A DNA stretch of 64,000 nt from Streptococcus mitis (GCF_901542415.1 NZ_CABEHV010000004.1:558001-622000), one strand, 5' to 3'; numbered from the stretch's first letter, positions 47,391-59,465 are shown. Program-made: numbers and translations. The notes: generated by a model from the sequence alone, not told the origin.

Positions 47391-49124
47391 TTAATCGAAG
47401 TTAACGTATTCTTTTTGAAGCTCGAGAACTTCTTCCATTGTTGAACACTCTGTAAGGGCACGGTTAGCGTACTCTTCCATCTTAGCAGTGTCCAATTTCT
47501 TCATCAAGCTACGTGTACGAAGGACAGATGTTGCTGACATAGAGAATTCATCCAAGCCCATTCCGACAAGAAGTGGAACAGCTTTTTGGTCACCAGCCAT
47601 CTCACCACACATACCAGCCCATTTACCTTCAGCGTGAGCTGCCTTGATAACGTTGTTGATCAAGCGAAGGATTGATGGGTTATATGGTTGGTAAAGGTAT
47701 GAAACTTGTTCGTTCATACGGTCTGCCGCCATTGAATATTGGATCAAGTCGTTTGTACCAATTGACATGAAGTCTACTTCTTTTGCAAATTGGTCTGCAA
47801 GCATAGCTGCTGCAGGGATTTCAATCATGATACCAACTTGGATATCATCCGCAACTGCAACACCTTCAGCAAGAAGGTTTGCTTTTTCTTCTTCATAAAC
47901 TGCTTTAGCTGCACGGAATTCTTTCAAAAGGGCAACCATTGGGAACATGATACGCAATTGACCATGAGCAGAAGCACGAAGAAGGGCACGGATTTGTGTA
48001 CGGAACATTGCATCTCCAGTTTCAGAAATAGAGATACGAAGGGCACGGAATCCAAGGAATGGGTTCATTTCATGTGGCATATCGAAGTAAGGAAGTTCCT
48101 TATCTCCACCGATATCCATTGTACGAACAACCACTGGTTTACCATTCATTCCCTCAAGAACAGCCTTGTATGCTTCATACTGCTCATCTTCAGTTGGGAA
48201 GTCTTGAGAATCCATGTACAAGAACTCTGTACGGTAAAGTCCAACAGCTTCTGCACCGTTGTTGTTAACACCTTCCACGTCTTTTGGAGTACCGATGTTA
48301 GCTGCCAACTCGAAGTGTTTACCGTCAGCAGTCACTGTTTGAGCATCTTTCAAAAGTGCCCATTCAGCTTTTTGTTTAGCATAAGCTTCACCAGCTGCTT
48401 TAAATTCTGCCGCTTGTTCATCTGTTGGGTTGATAATCACTTCACCAGTAATTCCGTTAACGGCAAGGATATCACCGTCCTTCACTACTTCAGTGATGTT
48501 GTTTGTTCCCAATACAGCTGCAATTTCAAGTGTACGCGCCATGATAGCTGAGTGGCTTGTACGTCCACCGATGTTTGTTACAAAAGCTTTTACAAAGTTT
48601 TTGTCCAATTGAGCTGTATCAGATGGTGTCAAGTCATGCGCAATCACGATTACTTCTTCATTGATAGAAGCTGGGTTTGGCAATTTCTTACCAAGAAGGT
48701 TTGCCAATACACGTTTTGTCACGTCGCGGATATCCGCTGCACGTTCTTGCATGTATGGGTTATCTTCCATACCTTCAAAGATAGTGATGAACATGTCAGT
48801 CACTTCTTTAAGACCTGCTTCTGCATTGACTTTCTTAGCACGAATTGTTTCTTTAATCTGACCAATCAATTCTGGGTCAGCAAGAACCATCAAATGAGCG
48901 TCAAAAACTTGAGCCGCTTCTTCACCAAGCGTACCTACAGCTTTCTCACGGATAAGAGAAAGCTCGTTTTGAGAAGCTTCAAGAGCTACATCCAAACGAG
49001 CCTCTTCTGCGTTTGTATCTTCGACTGAAACAGTCTCGAATGACAAATCCGGTTGAACGAGTAGATATGCTTTTGCAACTGCAACACCGTCAGATGCTGC
49101 GATTCCTTTAAGCATTTCTGTCAT
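47391..49124 (-). CDS. ptsI: phosphoenolpyruvate-protein phosphotransferase (PTS enzyme I)
   Basis: Enzyme I transfers phosphate from PEP to HPr at the head of all PTS systems, including the lactose and Dha systems in this window. The 577-residue protein shows the phospho-His in [12 protein letters not shown] (about residue 190), the PEP-site [12 protein letters not shown], and the C-terminal MCGEMAGD with catalytic Cys. It lies 5 bases after ptsH. Confidence 0.98.
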   Translation of the reverse strand: MTEMLKGIAASDGVAVAKAYLLVQPDLSFETVSVEDTNAEEARLDVALEASQNELSLIREKAVGTLGEEAAQVFDAHLMVLADPELIGQIKETIRAKKVNAEAGLKEVTDMFITIFEGMEDNPYMQERAADIRDVTKRVLANLLGKKLPNPASINEEVIVIAHDLTPSDTAQLDKNFVKAFVTNIGGRTSHSAIMARTLEIAAVLGTNNITEVVKDGDILAVNGITGEVIINPTDEQAAEFKAAGEAYAKQKAEWALLKDAQTVTADGKHFELAANIGTPKDVEGVNNNGAEAVGLYRTEFLYMDSQDFPTEDEQYEAYKAVLEGMNGKPVVVRTMDIGGDKELPYFDMPHEMNPFLGFRALRISISETGDAMFRTQIRALLRASAHGQLRIMFPMVALLKEFRAAKAVYEEEKANLLAEGVAVADDIQVGIMIEIPAAAMLADQFAKEVDFMSIGTNDLIQYSMAADRMNEQVSYLYQPYNPSILRLINNVIKAAHAEGKWAGMCGEMAGDQKAVPLLVGMGLDEFSMSATSVLRTRSLMKKLDTAKMEEYANRALTECSTMEEVLELQKEYVNFD

Positions 49125-49129
49125 TTCCC

Positions 49130-49393
49130 TTATGCCAATCCTTCTTTTTCCATTGTTTCTGAGATTGCAGCGATAGCGTCATCTGCATCTGCACCTTCAG
49201 CTGAGATAGTTACGTCAGCACCTTGGCCAACACCAAGACTCATAACACCCATGATTGATTTAAGGTTAACTGATTTACCTTTGTACTCAAGAGTGATATC
49301 TGAAGCAAATTTGCTAGCAGTTTGTACCAACAATGTTGCTGGACGTGCGTGAATACCTGTTTCTGCCACTACGTGGAAATCTTTAGAAGCCAT
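49130..49393 (-). CDS. ptsH: phosphocarrier protein HPr
   Basis: The 87-residue phosphocarrier. His15 in TGIHARPAT takes phosphate from enzyme I, and Ser46 in [10 protein letters not shown] is the HPr-kinase site that links sugar flux to CcpA control. AAAGGAGAG precedes the ATG, and a strong promoter lies upstream. It serves LacF, LacT control and DhaM. Confidence 0.98.
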   Translation of the reverse strand: MASKDFHVVAETGIHARPATLLVQTASKFASDITLEYKGKSVNLKSIMGVMSLGVGQGADVTISAEGADADDAIAAISETMEKEGLA

Positions 49394-49455
49394 AGTTTGA
49401 CTCTCCTTTTGTTCTTTCTTTTTTGAGTTATATGTGATAACCCTTACAATTTGGT

Positions 49456-49484
49456 ATTATATCATCTTCTAGGATTTTTTTCAA
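49456..49484 (-). promoter_or_regulatory. ptsHI promoter
   Basis: On the - strand, TTGAAA (49479-49484), a 17-base spacer and TATAAT (49456-49461), about 60 bases before ptsH. Confidence 0.8.
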
Positions 49485-49615
49485 GCATTTTATGGGATTT
49501 ATTCGATTTCCTTTCAGATAACTTGCTGAAAATCTTCTATTCTAGATAACAAAACACAGGATATAGTTTTCCAAAAAACTACTTGTAGGATATTCTTTGC
49601 TATTTTATAAACGAA

Positions 49616-49672
49616 ACACTACATATTGTGTTTTGCTAGGTTTTGTAGAAAAACAGACCACTATATTTAGTT
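49616..49672 (+). promoter_or_regulatory. two NrdR-like boxes upstream of nrdH
   Basis: ACACTACATATTGTGT at 49616-49631 and ACCACTATATTTAGTT at 49657-49672 resemble the NrdR consensus (ACACTATATATTGTGT type). Starts are 41 bases apart, close to four helical turns, and the second ends 8 bases before the -35 hexamer. NrdR represses ribonucleotide reductase genes. Confidence 0.65.
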
Positions 49673-49680
49673 TTAAATCG

Positions 49681-49708
49681 TTGACAAAAATTTAATTTCT
49701 GATATACT
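49681..49708 (+). promoter_or_regulatory. nrdHE promoter
   Basis: TTGACA (49681-49686), a 16-base spacer and TATACT (49703-49708), 35 bases before nrdH. Confidence 0.8.
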
Positions 49709-49743
49709 AAGAAAGTAATCTATTTTGAAAAAGGAGTTACACA

Positions 49744-49962
49744 ATGGTAACCGTTTATTCTAAAAATAACTGTGTCCAATGTAAAATGACCAAACGTTTC
49801 TTGGACAGTAATAACGTTGAATATAAAGAAATCAATCTCGATGAGCAACCTGAGTACATCGATCAAGTTAAAGAGCTCGGTTTCAGCGCAGCTCCTGTTA
49901 TCCAAACACCAACTGAAGTCTTTTCAGGTTTCCAACCAGGAAAACTGAAACAATTAGCATAA
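49744..49962 (+). CDS. nrdH: glutaredoxin-like protein NrdH
   Basis: A 72-residue redoxin that reduces class Ib ribonucleotide reductase. The active site is CVQCKMTKRFL (Cys11, Cys14), and FSAAPVI and FSGFQPGKL are typical of NrdH. AAAGGAG precedes the ATG. First gene of nrdHE. Confidence 0.96.
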   Translation: MVTVYSKNNCVQCKMTKRFLDSNNVEYKEINLDEQPEYIDQVKELGFSAAPVIQTPTEVFSGFQPGKLKQLA

Positions 49963-49990
49963 TCTTAGTACATCATCCAGAAGAGACTGC

Positions 49991-50022
49991 TTCTAGGGCT
50001 AACTTAGAAGCCTTTCTTTTGT
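49991..50022 (+). terminator. attenuating terminator between nrdH and nrdE
   Basis: GCTTCTA and TTAGAAGC arms around 8 bases, then CTTTCTTTT. It ends 20 bases before nrdE, which lacks a clear promoter of its own, so partial read-through may set the NrdH:NrdE ratio. Confidence 0.55.
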
Positions 50023-50042
50023 AATTAGATAAGGGAAATTTT

Positions 50043-52202
50043 ATGGGATTAAAACATCTTGAGGACGTGACTTACTTCCGTCTCAATAACGAAATCAACC
50101 GTCCTGTTAATGGACAAATCATGCTTCATAAAGATAAAGAAGCCTTGGATGCTTTCTTTAAAGAAAATGTAGTTCCAAACACTATGGTTTTTGATTCAAT
50201 CAAAGATAAAATCAACTACCTCATTGAACACAACTACATCGAAACAGCCTTTATCAAGAAATACCGTCCAGAATTTTTGGAAGAATTGTATCAATTTATC
50301 AAAGAACAAAACTTCCAATTCAAGTCTTTCATGGCTGCCTATAAATTTTATAATCAATATGCTTTGAAAACCAACGACGGTGAATATTATCTTGAAAGTA
50401 TGGAAGACCGCGTCTTCTTTAACGCCCTTTATTTCGCTGATGGTGATGAAGCTGTTGCAATCGATATTGCCAATGAAATCATCCACCAACGCTATCAACC
50501 GGCTACTCCTTCCTTCTTGAATGCTGGACGTGCTCGTCGTGGGGAGTTGGTATCTTGCTTCTTGATCCAAGTGACTGATGATATGAACTCTATCGGACGT
50601 TCTATCAACTCTGCTCTTCAACTTTCACGTATCGGTGGTGGTGTAGGAATTACCCTCAGCAATCTTCGTGAAGCTGGTGCACCTATCAAAGGCTATGAAG
50701 GTGCAGCTTCTGGAGTCGTACCTGTTATGAAACTCTTCGAAGACAGCTTCTCTTACTCAAACCAATTGGGTCAACGTCAAGGTGCTGGTGTTGTCTACCT
50801 CAACGTCTTTCACCCCGATATCATCGCCTTCCTTTCAACTAAGAAAGAAAACGCTGATGAAAAAGTTCGTGTAAAGACCCTTTCACTTGGTGTTGTAGTA
50901 CCAGATAAATTCTACGAATTGGCTCGTAAAAATGAAGAAATGTACCTCTTCAGCCCATATTCTGTAGAACTTGAATATGGTGTACCATTCAACTATATCG
51001 ACATCACTGAAAAATACGATGAATTGGTCGCAAATCCAAACATCCGCAAGACAAAAATCAAGGCGCGTGATTTGGAAACTGAGATTTCTAAATTACAACA
51101 AGAGTCTGGTTACCCTTATGTAGTCAACATTGATACGGCTAACCGTGCAAATCCTGTTGATGGTAAGATTATCATGAGTAACTTGTGTTCTGAGATTCTT
51201 CAAGTTCAAGAACCAAGCTTGATCAACGATGCTCAAGAATTCCTTCAAATGGGAACAGACGTTTCATGTAATCTTGGTTCAACTAACGTGGTCAACATGA
51301 TGACTTCACCTGACTTTGGTCGTTCTATCCGTGCTATGGTTCGTGCCCTTACTTTCGTTACAGATAGTTCACACATCGTAGCTGTCCCTACTATCGACCA
51401 TGGAAATAGCCAAGCTCATACTTTTGGTCTTGGTGCCATGGGACTTCACAGCTACCTTGCCCAACAACTGATTGAATATGGATCACCTGAGTCTGTTGAG
51501 TTTACAAGCATCTACTTTATGCTTATGAACTACTGGACCTTGGTTGAGTCAAACAATATCGCGCGTGAACGTGGTATTACCTTCCATAACTTTGAAAAAT
51601 CAGATTATGCTAACGGAAGCTACTTCGACAAGTATGTAACTGGCGAATTTGTTCCAAAATCAGACCGTGTTAAAGAACTCTTCAAAGATGTCTTTATCCC
51701 AAGTGCTGCTGACTGGTCTGAACTTCGCGATAAGGTTCAAGCAGATGGTCTTTACCACCAAAACCGCCTTGCTGTAGCACCAAATGGTTCTATCAGCTAT
51801 ATCAACGACGTTTCTGCTTCTATCCACCCGATTACGCAACGTATCGAAGAACGTCAAGAAAAGAAAATCGGTAAAATCTACTACCCTGCTGCTGGCTTGT
51901 CAACAGAAACCATTCCTTACTACACTTCTGCTTACGATATGGATATGCGTAAGGTCATTGATGTTTACGCTGCTGCAACTGAGCACGTGGACCAAGGACT
52001 TTCACTCACACTCTTCATGCGTAGTGACATTCCAAAAGGTCTTTACGAATGGAAGAAGGAAAATAAACAAACGACACGTGACTTGTCTATCCTTCGTAAC
52101 TATGCCTTTAACAAGGGTATCAAGTCTATCTACTACGTCCGTACCTTTACTGATGATGGTGGAGAAGTCGGTGCTAACCAATGTGAAAGCTGTGTGATTT
52201 AA
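50043..52202 (+). CDS. nrdE: class Ib ribonucleoside-diphosphate reductase, alpha subunit
   Basis: The catalytic subunit that makes deoxynucleotides aerobically. The 719-residue protein has the active-site Cys in GELVSCFL, the NLCSEI thiol motif in the middle (MSNLCSEIL), PNGSISYI, and the C-terminal CESC pair that takes electrons from NrdH. The N-terminal ATP cone is absent, as in class Ib enzymes. It is followed by a terminator and then nrdF. Confidence 0.97.
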   Translation: MGLKHLEDVTYFRLNNEINRPVNGQIMLHKDKEALDAFFKENVVPNTMVFDSIKDKINYLIEHNYIETAFIKKYRPEFLEELYQFIKEQNFQFKSFMAAYKFYNQYALKTNDGEYYLESMEDRVFFNALYFADGDEAVAIDIANEIIHQRYQPATPSFLNAGRARRGELVSCFLIQVTDDMNSIGRSINSALQLSRIGGGVGITLSNLREAGAPIKGYEGAASGVVPVMKLFEDSFSYSNQLGQRQGAGVVYLNVFHPDIIAFLSTKKENADEKVRVKTLSLGVVVPDKFYELARKNEEMYLFSPYSVELEYGVPFNYIDITEKYDELVANPNIRKTKIKARDLETEISKLQQESGYPYVVNIDTANRANPVDGKIIMSNLCSEILQVQEPSLINDAQEFLQMGTDVSCNLGSTNVVNMMTSPDFGRSIRAMVRALTFVTDSSHIVAVPTIDHGNSQAHTFGLGAMGLHSYLAQQLIEYGSPESVEFTSIYFMLMNYWTLVESNNIARERGITFHNFEKSDYANGSYFDKYVTGEFVPKSDRVKELFKDVFIPSAADWSELRDKVQADGLYHQNRLAVAPNGSISYINDVSASIHPITQRIEERQEKKIGKIYYPAAGLSTETIPYYTSAYDMDMRKVIDVYAAATEHVDQGLSLTLFMRSDIPKGLYEWKKENKQTTRDLSILRNYAFNKGIKSIYYVRTFTDDGGEVGANQCESCVI

Positions 52203-52291
52203 TCTTTGCTTGAGGAAACTACATTTTCTCAGATAAGTGATTCATTCACCCTGCTAAACTAAACTAGAATAAACATCTATACTATGAAATA

Positions 52292-52319
52292 ACAAAAAGT
52301 CGGGCTTCCGACTTTTTGT
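52292..52319 (+). terminator. terminator between nrdE and nrdF
   Basis: ACAAAAAGTCGG and CCGACTTTTTGT arms with a GCTT loop. A TAAAAT-like -10 at about 52344 downstream may start a separate nrdF transcript. Confidence 0.8.
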
Positions 52320-52396
52320 GCGATACTCCTCTAGAATTATGATAAAATAGAAGTAATTGTGAGTTCGCAATACTAAACACAGAAAGAGATTTCAAA

Positions 52397-53359
52397 ATGG
52401 AAACTTACTATAAAGCCATTAACTGGAATGCCATCGAAGATGTCATCGACAAATCAACTTGGGAAAAACTGACGGAGCAATTCTGGCTTGATACACGTAT
52501 TCCCTTGTCAAATGACTTGGATGACTGGAGAAAGCTATCAAATGTAGAAAAAGACTTGGTAGGAAAAGTCTTTGGTGGTTTAACACTTCTCGACACTATG
52601 CAATCTGAAACTGGGGTTCAAGCCCTTCGCGCGGACATCCGTACACCACATGAGGAAGCTGTTTTCAATAACATCCAATTTATGGAATCTGTTCACGCTA
52701 AATCTTACTCATCAATCTTTTCTACCTTGAATACTAAGGCTGAGATTGAAGAAATTTTCGAATGGACTAACACCAATCCTTACCTACAAAAAAAGGCTGA
52801 GATTGTCAACGAAATCTACCTAAACGGTAGCCCACTTGAAAAGAAAGTTGCTAGTGTCTTCCTTGAAACCTTCCTCTTCTACTCAGGTTTCTTCACTCCC
52901 CTCTACTATCTCGGTAACAACAAGCTAGCCAACGTTGCGGAAATCATTAAATTAATCATTCGTGATGAGTCTGTTCACGGAACCTACATCGGATATAAAT
53001 TCCAACTCGGTTTCAATGAATTACCTGAGGAAGAGCAAGAAAAACTCAAAGAATGGATGTACGACCTGCTCTACACTCTTTATGAAAACGAAGAAGGTTA
53101 TACAGAGAGCCTCTATGACGGTGTTGGTTGGACTGAAGAAGTCAAAACCTTCCTTCGCTACAATGCTAACAAGGCACTCATGAACCTGGGACAAGATCCA
53201 CTCTTCCCAGATTCAGCTGATGATGTCAACCCAATCGTTATGAACGGTATTTCAACAGGAACTTCTAACCACGACTTCTTCTCTCAAGTCGGAAATGGTT
53301 ACCTCCTTGGTGAAGTTGAAGCCATGCAAGACGATGATTACAACTACGGTTTAGACTAA
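52397..53359 (+). CDS. nrdF: class Ib ribonucleotide reductase, beta subunit
   Basis: The 320-residue radical-generating subunit, holding the di-metal (Mn or Fe) tyrosyl cofactor. Ligand-bearing helices are visible: QSETGVQ, FMESVHAKSYS (Glu, His and the adjacent Tyr) and IRDESVHGTYIGY. No nrdI is next to it, so its flavodoxin-like activator must be elsewhere. It is separated from nrdE by a strong terminator, suggesting partly independent control. Confidence 0.97.
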   Translation: METYYKAINWNAIEDVIDKSTWEKLTEQFWLDTRIPLSNDLDDWRKLSNVEKDLVGKVFGGLTLLDTMQSETGVQALRADIRTPHEEAVFNNIQFMESVHAKSYSSIFSTLNTKAEIEEIFEWTNTNPYLQKKAEIVNEIYLNGSPLEKKVASVFLETFLFYSGFFTPLYYLGNNKLANVAEIIKLIIRDESVHGTYIGYKFQLGFNELPEEEQEKLKEWMYDLLYTLYENEEGYTESLYDGVGWTEEVKTFLRYNANKALMNLGQDPLFPDSADDVNPIVMNGISTGTSNHDFFSQVGNGYLLGEVEAMQDDDYNYGLD

Positions 53360-53384
53360 TGTTATCTATTTTATAAGCAATAAC

Positions 53385-53420
53385 AAATATCATGGTTTGT
53401 TTAAAACAACCATGATATTT
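53385..53420 (+). terminator. terminator after nrdF
   Basis: AAATATCATGGTT and AACCATGATATTT arms with a 10-base loop, followed by TTGTTTTTGTTTT. Confidence 0.9.
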
Positions 53421-53502
53421 TTGTTTTTGTTTTCTTTTGTTTTTTAAATTGATTGATTGAATACTTTATGATAAAATAGTAATAGAAATAGAGGTGATAA
53501 CG

Positions 53503-54270
53503 ATGTTAAAGCAGGAAAAACTAGATAATATTCTAGAAACGGTAAATACAAAGGGAACTATTACTGTAAAAGAAATCATGACTCGCTTGGACGTGTCAGA
53601 TATGACTGCTAGACGCTACTTGCAAGAGTTGGCAGACAAGGATCTACTTGTTCGAGTACACGGGGGAGCTGAGAAAATTCGCACAGGTTCCATTTTAAAC
53701 AATGAACGTTCCAATATTGAAAAACAAAGCTTACAGATTGCAGAAAAACAAGAAATTAGCCGTTTTGCAGGCCATTTAATTGATGAGGGTGAAACTATTT
53801 TTATCGGCCCTGGTACGACCTTAGAATCTTTTGCCCGTGAACTTCCAATTGATAATATTCGTGTTGTAACAAACAGTTTACCAGTCTTTCTCATCTTAAA
53901 CGAACGAAAACTAACAGATTTGATTTTAATCGGTGGAAACTACCGCTCTATCACTGGAGCCTTTGTGGGAACACTAACCTTGCAAAACTTAGCCAATCTT
54001 CAATTTTCTAAAGCTTTCGTTAGCTGTAATGGTATTCAGGACAATGCGATTGCGACCTTTAGTGAAGAGGAAGGTGAATCCCAACGCATCGCCCTCAATA
54101 ATTCCAATAAAAAATACTTACTAGCTGACAATAGTAAGTTCAATAAATTTGATTTTTATACCTTCTACAATATCTCTGATATTGATACCATCGTTTCAGA
54201 TTCTAAACTGAGCAAAGAAACCTTCGAACAACTTTCAAAACAAACAAAAATTATTCTTTCTAAACCATAA
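53503..54270 (+). CDS. lacR: DeoR-family lactose phosphotransferase repressor LacR
   Basis: Repressor of the lac (tagatose) genes, responding to tagatose-6-phosphate in characterised streptococci. Start placed at ATG 53503 with AGAGGTGA 6 bases upstream, giving 255 residues. The N-terminal DeoR helix-turn-helix contains VKEIMTRLDVSDMTARRYL and VRVHGGAEK; the C-terminal sensor domain has GPGTTLESFA and LIGGNYR. It is convergent with the lac structural genes across a shared terminator. Confidence 0.9.
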   Translation: MLKQEKLDNILETVNTKGTITVKEIMTRLDVSDMTARRYLQELADKDLLVRVHGGAEKIRTGSILNNERSNIEKQSLQIAEKQEISRFAGHLIDEGETIFIGPGTTLESFARELPIDNIRVVTNSLPVFLILNERKLTDLILIGGNYRSITGAFVGTLTLQNLANLQFSKAFVSCNGIQDNAIATFSEEEGESQRIALNNSNKKYLLADNSKFNKFDFYTFYNISDIDTIVSDSKLSKETFEQLSKQTKIILSKP

Positions 54271-54291
54271 AACTGAGGATTGATAAAATAT

Positions 54292-54340
54292 AAAATGCGT
54301 CATATCAAGAAAATAAGAATCTTGATATGACGCATTTTTT
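54292..54340. terminator. bidirectional terminator between lacR and the lacG side
   Basis: Nineteen-base arms (AAAATGCGTCATATCAAGA and its complement at 54320-54338) with a 9-base loop and T/A runs on both sides, suited to stop both convergent transcripts. Confidence 0.92.
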
Positions 54341-54374
54341 GATGAAGATTTTTACAAAGAGTTTCCTAGATTCT

Positions 54375-54632
54375 TTATGATTTTTGAAACGGCATAAAAT
54401 CTGAATCAAAGGAGATATTATCCCGTTCTTCAGGACTGATAAAATTTAAAAAGATATTTTTAAATTCTTCCAGCTCATAATCTGAATGACAAATCCATTC
54501 TTTACCGGTAGAGACATACCATTTCCCAAGTTCTTTCAGCTCCTCATTCGTCAAACAAGGTATTTGAGAACATTTATCAAAATTGATAATATAAACTTTT
54601 TCATAAATTGATTGGATAAAATCTTTGAACAT
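54375..54632 (-). CDS. hypothetical protein downstream of lacG
   Basis: An 85-residue soluble acidic protein (start ATG 54632, MFKDFIQSIYEKVY, with GAGG 6 bases upstream). No family recognised; aromatic residues are frequent (WYVSTGKEWICH). It begins 41 bases after the lacG stop and ends at the bidirectional terminator, so it is likely the last gene of the lac transcript. Confidence 0.7.
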   Translation of the reverse strand: MFKDFIQSIYEKVYIINFDKCSQIPCLTNEELKELGKWYVSTGKEWICHSDYELEEFKNIFLNFISPEERDNISFDSDFMPFQKS

Positions 54633-54673
54633 CTTTTGCCTCACTAGAATTCTATATCTAATTACTAATTCTA

Positions 54674-56089
<1,416 letters not shown>

Positions 56090-56175
56090 CTATTTCTTGA
56101 TTTAAATAAAGTAAAAGTGAGAGGAGAGGAGTCAGTGAGCCATCCTTCTCCATCTCACTTCTTGTACCAAGTCAC

Positions 56176-56547
56176 CGAATTGTAACATGAGGAGGTAAAA
56201 ACGATAGCTTTTTACCGACGAATTAATAAGGCGATTAGGAAATTTGCCATAGCGATTGCCGTAACGATAGGAGACTATTTCATAGTCCCTATCGTTAATC
56301 GAATTGTGACATGAGAAGGTAAAAACGATATCTTTTTACCGACGAATTAACAAGGCGATTAGGAAATTCGCCATAGCGATTGCCGTAACGATAGGAGACT
56401 GTTTTATAGTCCCTATCGTTAATCGAATTGTGACATGAGGAGGTAAAAACAATATCTTTTTACCGACGAATTAATAAGGCGATTAGGAAATTCGCCATAG
56501 CGATTTCCGTAACGATAGGAGACTGTTTTATAGTCCCTATCGTTAAT
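56176..56547. repeat. three 124-bp tandem repeats between lacE and lacG
   Basis: Copies begin at 56176, 56300 and 56424, exactly 124 bases apart, and differ at only a few positions. Each contains three hairpins: GGTAAAAA/TTTTTACC, GGCGA/TCGCC, and a long AACGATAGG...CCTATCGTT stem. Every junction recreates the last codons of lacE (QFD-stop on the - strand), so the array arose by duplication of the lacE 3' end. The remaining spacer 56081-56175 shows nothing else. Confidence 0.95.
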
Positions 56548-58234
56548 CGAATTGAGCTTGTACAAATGCTAGAGCACCTTTTCCATCACGAGTTAATTTG
56601 ATGTATTGAGCGCCTTCTGTCTTGGCAAGTTTAATACCGAGCTTATCTGTTTCTGCTTTCATGTCTTCAAAGTTTGAAGCAACTTGAGGGGCAAGGATAA
56701 CTAGATCAAACTCTGGTAACATTTCACGGTGAGCACCATAGCCACCTGCTGCTGCTTTCACAGGGACATTGTATTCTGCAGCTGCCTTATTCAAAGCATT
56801 AGCAAGAAGTCCACTTGTCCCTCCACCTGCACAGAGAACGAGGACATTTGTTTCTTCAGTGATTGTATTTTGAGCTGCATCGACACCCGCTTTTTCAAGA
56901 ATAGCATCTGCTTTTGCAGTGTTGAAGTTTGCAGCAACTTTGTCTTTCAATTCATCATTAGATTTACCTGAACGCTCTTCTTCAAGAATTTGTTCATCAT
57001 AGACTTTAAGGAATGGATAGTAAATAACTACGTCAACCACGATTAGAAGGGCAGCAAGAATGAATGATAGAACTTGGAAGTTCGTACCAAGAACTAGACC
57101 TAGTGGAGCTGGAGTTGTCCATGGTAGATTAGCAGTAAATGAATTCATTCCAAGAGTTTCAATGAAGAATTTAAAGATCCAAACGTTTGCGATTGGAGCA
57201 AAGATAAATGGAATGAAGAAGATTGGGTTTAATACAAGAGGTGCACCAAACAAGATTGGTTCATTTACACCAAAGAAAGTTGGAACTACTGAAGCGCGTC
57301 CGATTGCACGGTTACGTTTTGATTTTGTTAACCACATGAACATGAATGGAACAACCAGTGTCGCACCAGTACCACCCATGGTAACGATAAACATTTGTGT
57401 ACCAGAAGTAAGAATCTTGTCAGCGTGCATACCTTGTTGGAGAAGGTTCAAGTTGACTTCGGCATTGGCATAGGTAATTGCTGCGATAGCAGGTTCAACA
57501 ATAGATGGACCATGGATACCAACAAACCAGAAGAATGCAAATGCACCAAAGATAATCGTAATACCTAGATAACCATCAGCAGCAGAGAATAATGGTGCAA
57601 AGAATTTACCGATTGATTCTGCTACGCTTGCACCAACAAAATGACGAGCTAGTAAATCAAGAGCATAAAGTGAAACAACTGAGAGAGTGAATGGAATCAC
57701 ATCTTTAAAGACTTGTGAGATATTTGGTGGAACTTCGTCAGGCATACGAATAGTGACGTTGTTCTTAACACAAACCTTATAGATGGCTACAGTAACAAAG
57801 GCAGCAAGGAAGGCTGAAAGCAAGCCTTTTGTTCCCAAGAATCCAGTAGCTAGACCATTTTCGATAGGATCAGCTGCTAACATCAACAAACCAACAATCG
57901 CTGCTAACAGTGTTGACATATAGTTGATTTGATTGGTTTTCTCCATGCTACGGTTTACTGAGTCAGTCAATGACTTAGCTGTTGTACCAGCTACCAAGAG
58001 AGCCAGAATACCCATAGAATAGCTATAAGGTTTCATCAGAAAGGCTACAACTTCATCAGACCATTTAAAGCCCCATGAGTTTGGTACAAAGGCAATCAAG
58101 ATAAAAATACTTGAGAAGAGAATAACAGGCATACCTGCAATGAAACCATCACGAATGGCACGAAGGTAGATATTACGAGATAGTTTCTCAAAGAAAGGTT
58201 TTCCTTTCTCAATAAATGCAATTAGTTTATTCAT
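56543..58234 (-). CDS. lacE: lactose PTS transporter EIICB
   Basis: Membrane permease and phosphotransferase that imports lactose as lactose-6-phosphate. The 563-residue protein has about ten helices in the EIIC part, [14 protein letters not shown] and [14 protein letters not shown] in the substrate region, a linker, then the EIIB domain with phospho-Cys in [12 protein letters not shown] (about residue 476). It overlaps the lacF stop by one base. Its 3' end is the source of the 124-bp repeats. Confidence 0.97.
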   Translation of the reverse strand: MNKLIAFIEKGKPFFEKLSRNIYLRAIRDGFIAGMPVILFSSIFILIAFVPNSWGFKWSDEVVAFLMKPYSYSMGILALLVAGTTAKSLTDSVNRSMEKTNQINYMSTLLAAIVGLLMLAADPIENGLATGFLGTKGLLSAFLAAFVTVAIYKVCVKNNVTIRMPDEVPPNISQVFKDVIPFTLSVVSLYALDLLARHFVGASVAESIGKFFAPLFSAADGYLGITIIFGAFAFFWFVGIHGPSIVEPAIAAITYANAEVNLNLLQQGMHADKILTSGTQMFIVTMGGTGATLVVPFMFMWLTKSKRNRAIGRASVVPTFFGVNEPILFGAPLVLNPIFFIPFIFAPIANVWIFKFFIETLGMNSFTANLPWTTPAPLGLVLGTNFQVLSFILAALLIVVDVVIYYPFLKVYDEQILEEERSGKSNDELKDKVAANFNTAKADAILEKAGVDAAQNTITEETNVLVLCAGGGTSGLLANALNKAAAEYNVPVKAAAGGYGAHREMLPEFDLVILAPQVASNFEDMKAETDKLGIKLAKTEGAQYIKLTRDGKGALAFVQAQFD

Positions 58235-58551
58235 TATTTAACTCCTCTCTTGTACAGTTCAATTAAATGGTGCATCAAATCTTTTAATAAGATAGTTGTC
58301 ATCAAGTGGTCTTGGCCATGCATCATGGTTACACTATAGGCTAAGTCCTCACCAGAAGCTTCCTTAGCCAATAGACTTGTTTGCGCGTGGTGAGCCTCTG
58401 CAATACAAGAACCAGCTTCCTCAACTAAGCTATCTGCTTTCGCAAAATCACCAGCTTCAGCAGCCTTTAAAGCTTCCAATAGTTTTGAACGAGCATCGCC
58501 AGCATAGGCTACGATTTCAAAACCTAACAATGTTACTTCTTCTCTATTCAT
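58234..58551 (-). CDS. lacF: lactose PTS EIIA
   Basis: A 105-residue soluble trimeric EIIA that carries phosphate from HPr to LacE. The phosphorylated residue is His78 in [11 protein letters not shown], with Asp81 as the trimer metal ligand. AGGAG precedes the ATG. Part of lacTFEG. Confidence 0.97.
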   Translation of the reverse strand: MNREEVTLLGFEIVAYAGDARSKLLEALKAAEAGDFAKADSLVEEAGSCIAEAHHAQTSLLAKEASGEDLAYSVTMMHGQDHLMTTILLKDLMHHLIELYKRGVK

Positions 58552-58586
58552 GATAGAATTCTCCTTATATAGTTTTAAATAAATTT

Positions 58587-59423
58587 TTATGACAATAAAC
58601 GTTGGATATGTAGAACTAGATAAACTCGTTCACTTTTATACAAATCAAGACCCGTATGTTGCGTAATCACATCATAGATCTTGGAACCAATCTCGAACGC
58701 TTTTGGATAGGATTGTTTAATATGATCTTCCATATCCAGAAGTGATTGGTTATCATCTCTAGATCTGTCTAAATAATCCAAGAAATAATTCAAATGAATC
58801 ATAAAACGATCATAGAAATGGTTATTCTCTTTAGTTCGTTGAATTGCATAGTCCGTTAAAACTTCTTCAACATTCCTGAGAATTTCTTTCCTCTTATCAA
58901 TCGACTCCACAAGTTCCACTTCATTTTCACCTTCGGCATTAATGAAATGATAAGCAATCCGAATAATTTCGTCCTCAGGAAAATGATCTGCTAGCTTCTG
59001 ACGGTAAATTTCAAATGCTTCATTTGCGATTTGAAAAGCGACAGGATACTTAGTGGAAATATCTGGCAGATTACTATCCTTGTACCTTCCTTGTGCTAGA
59101 GCTTGGTAAGAACAGTAAATATGATCTGTCAATGTTACGTAGAGATACTCTTGAATCGGATAATGATATTTCTTTGATAGCTTATCAATGATTTCATAAG
59201 TCACTGTGATAAAATCAAGCGGAACATCTTTGAGGAGAGCCATAAAGTTTTCTCTGGACTCTTCGGTCTTCATCCGAAAGATTTTCTCAACCTGATGTTC
59301 AGCAATCAAATCCCCCTTCTTCTTTCCAAATGTAATCCCTTTACCAATCACAATCACTTCTTCTCCTTTATCATTTCTGACAAGCGAGACATTGTGATTC
59401 ATTGGATTTAGAATTCGATACAT
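58587..59423 (-). CDS. lacT: BglG-family transcription antiterminator LacT
   Basis: Antiterminator that binds the leader RNA of its own operon. The 278-residue protein has an N-terminal CAT RNA-binding domain ([20 protein letters not shown], residues 1-55) and two PRDs with conserved His residues ([10 protein letters not shown] near 100, and [10 protein letters not shown] near 210). PTS phosphorylation of these tunes activity. AAAAGGAGGT precedes the ATG. It heads lacTFEG and has a leader with terminator and antiterminator immediately upstream. Confidence 0.96.
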   Translation of the reverse strand: MYRILNPMNHNVSLVRNDKGEEVIVIGKGITFGKKKGDLIAEHQVEKIFRMKTEESRENFMALLKDVPLDFITVTYEIIDKLSKKYHYPIQEYLYVTLTDHIYCSYQALAQGRYKDSNLPDISTKYPVAFQIANEAFEIYRQKLADHFPEDEIIRIAYHFINAEGENEVELVESIDKRKEILRNVEEVLTDYAIQRTKENNHFYDRFMIHLNYFLDYLDRSRDDNQSLLDMEDHIKQSYPKAFEIGSKIYDVITQHTGLDLYKSERVYLVLHIQRLLS

Positions 59424-59465
59424 GTCAACCTCCTTTTATATCTTAAAGGTATATGAGTACAAAAA

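Noticed and set aside
47790..48551. 253-codon frame antisense to ptsI
   Set aside because: Shadow of a highly expressed gene with strong codon bias; Phe/Cys/Ser-rich product without a start signal.
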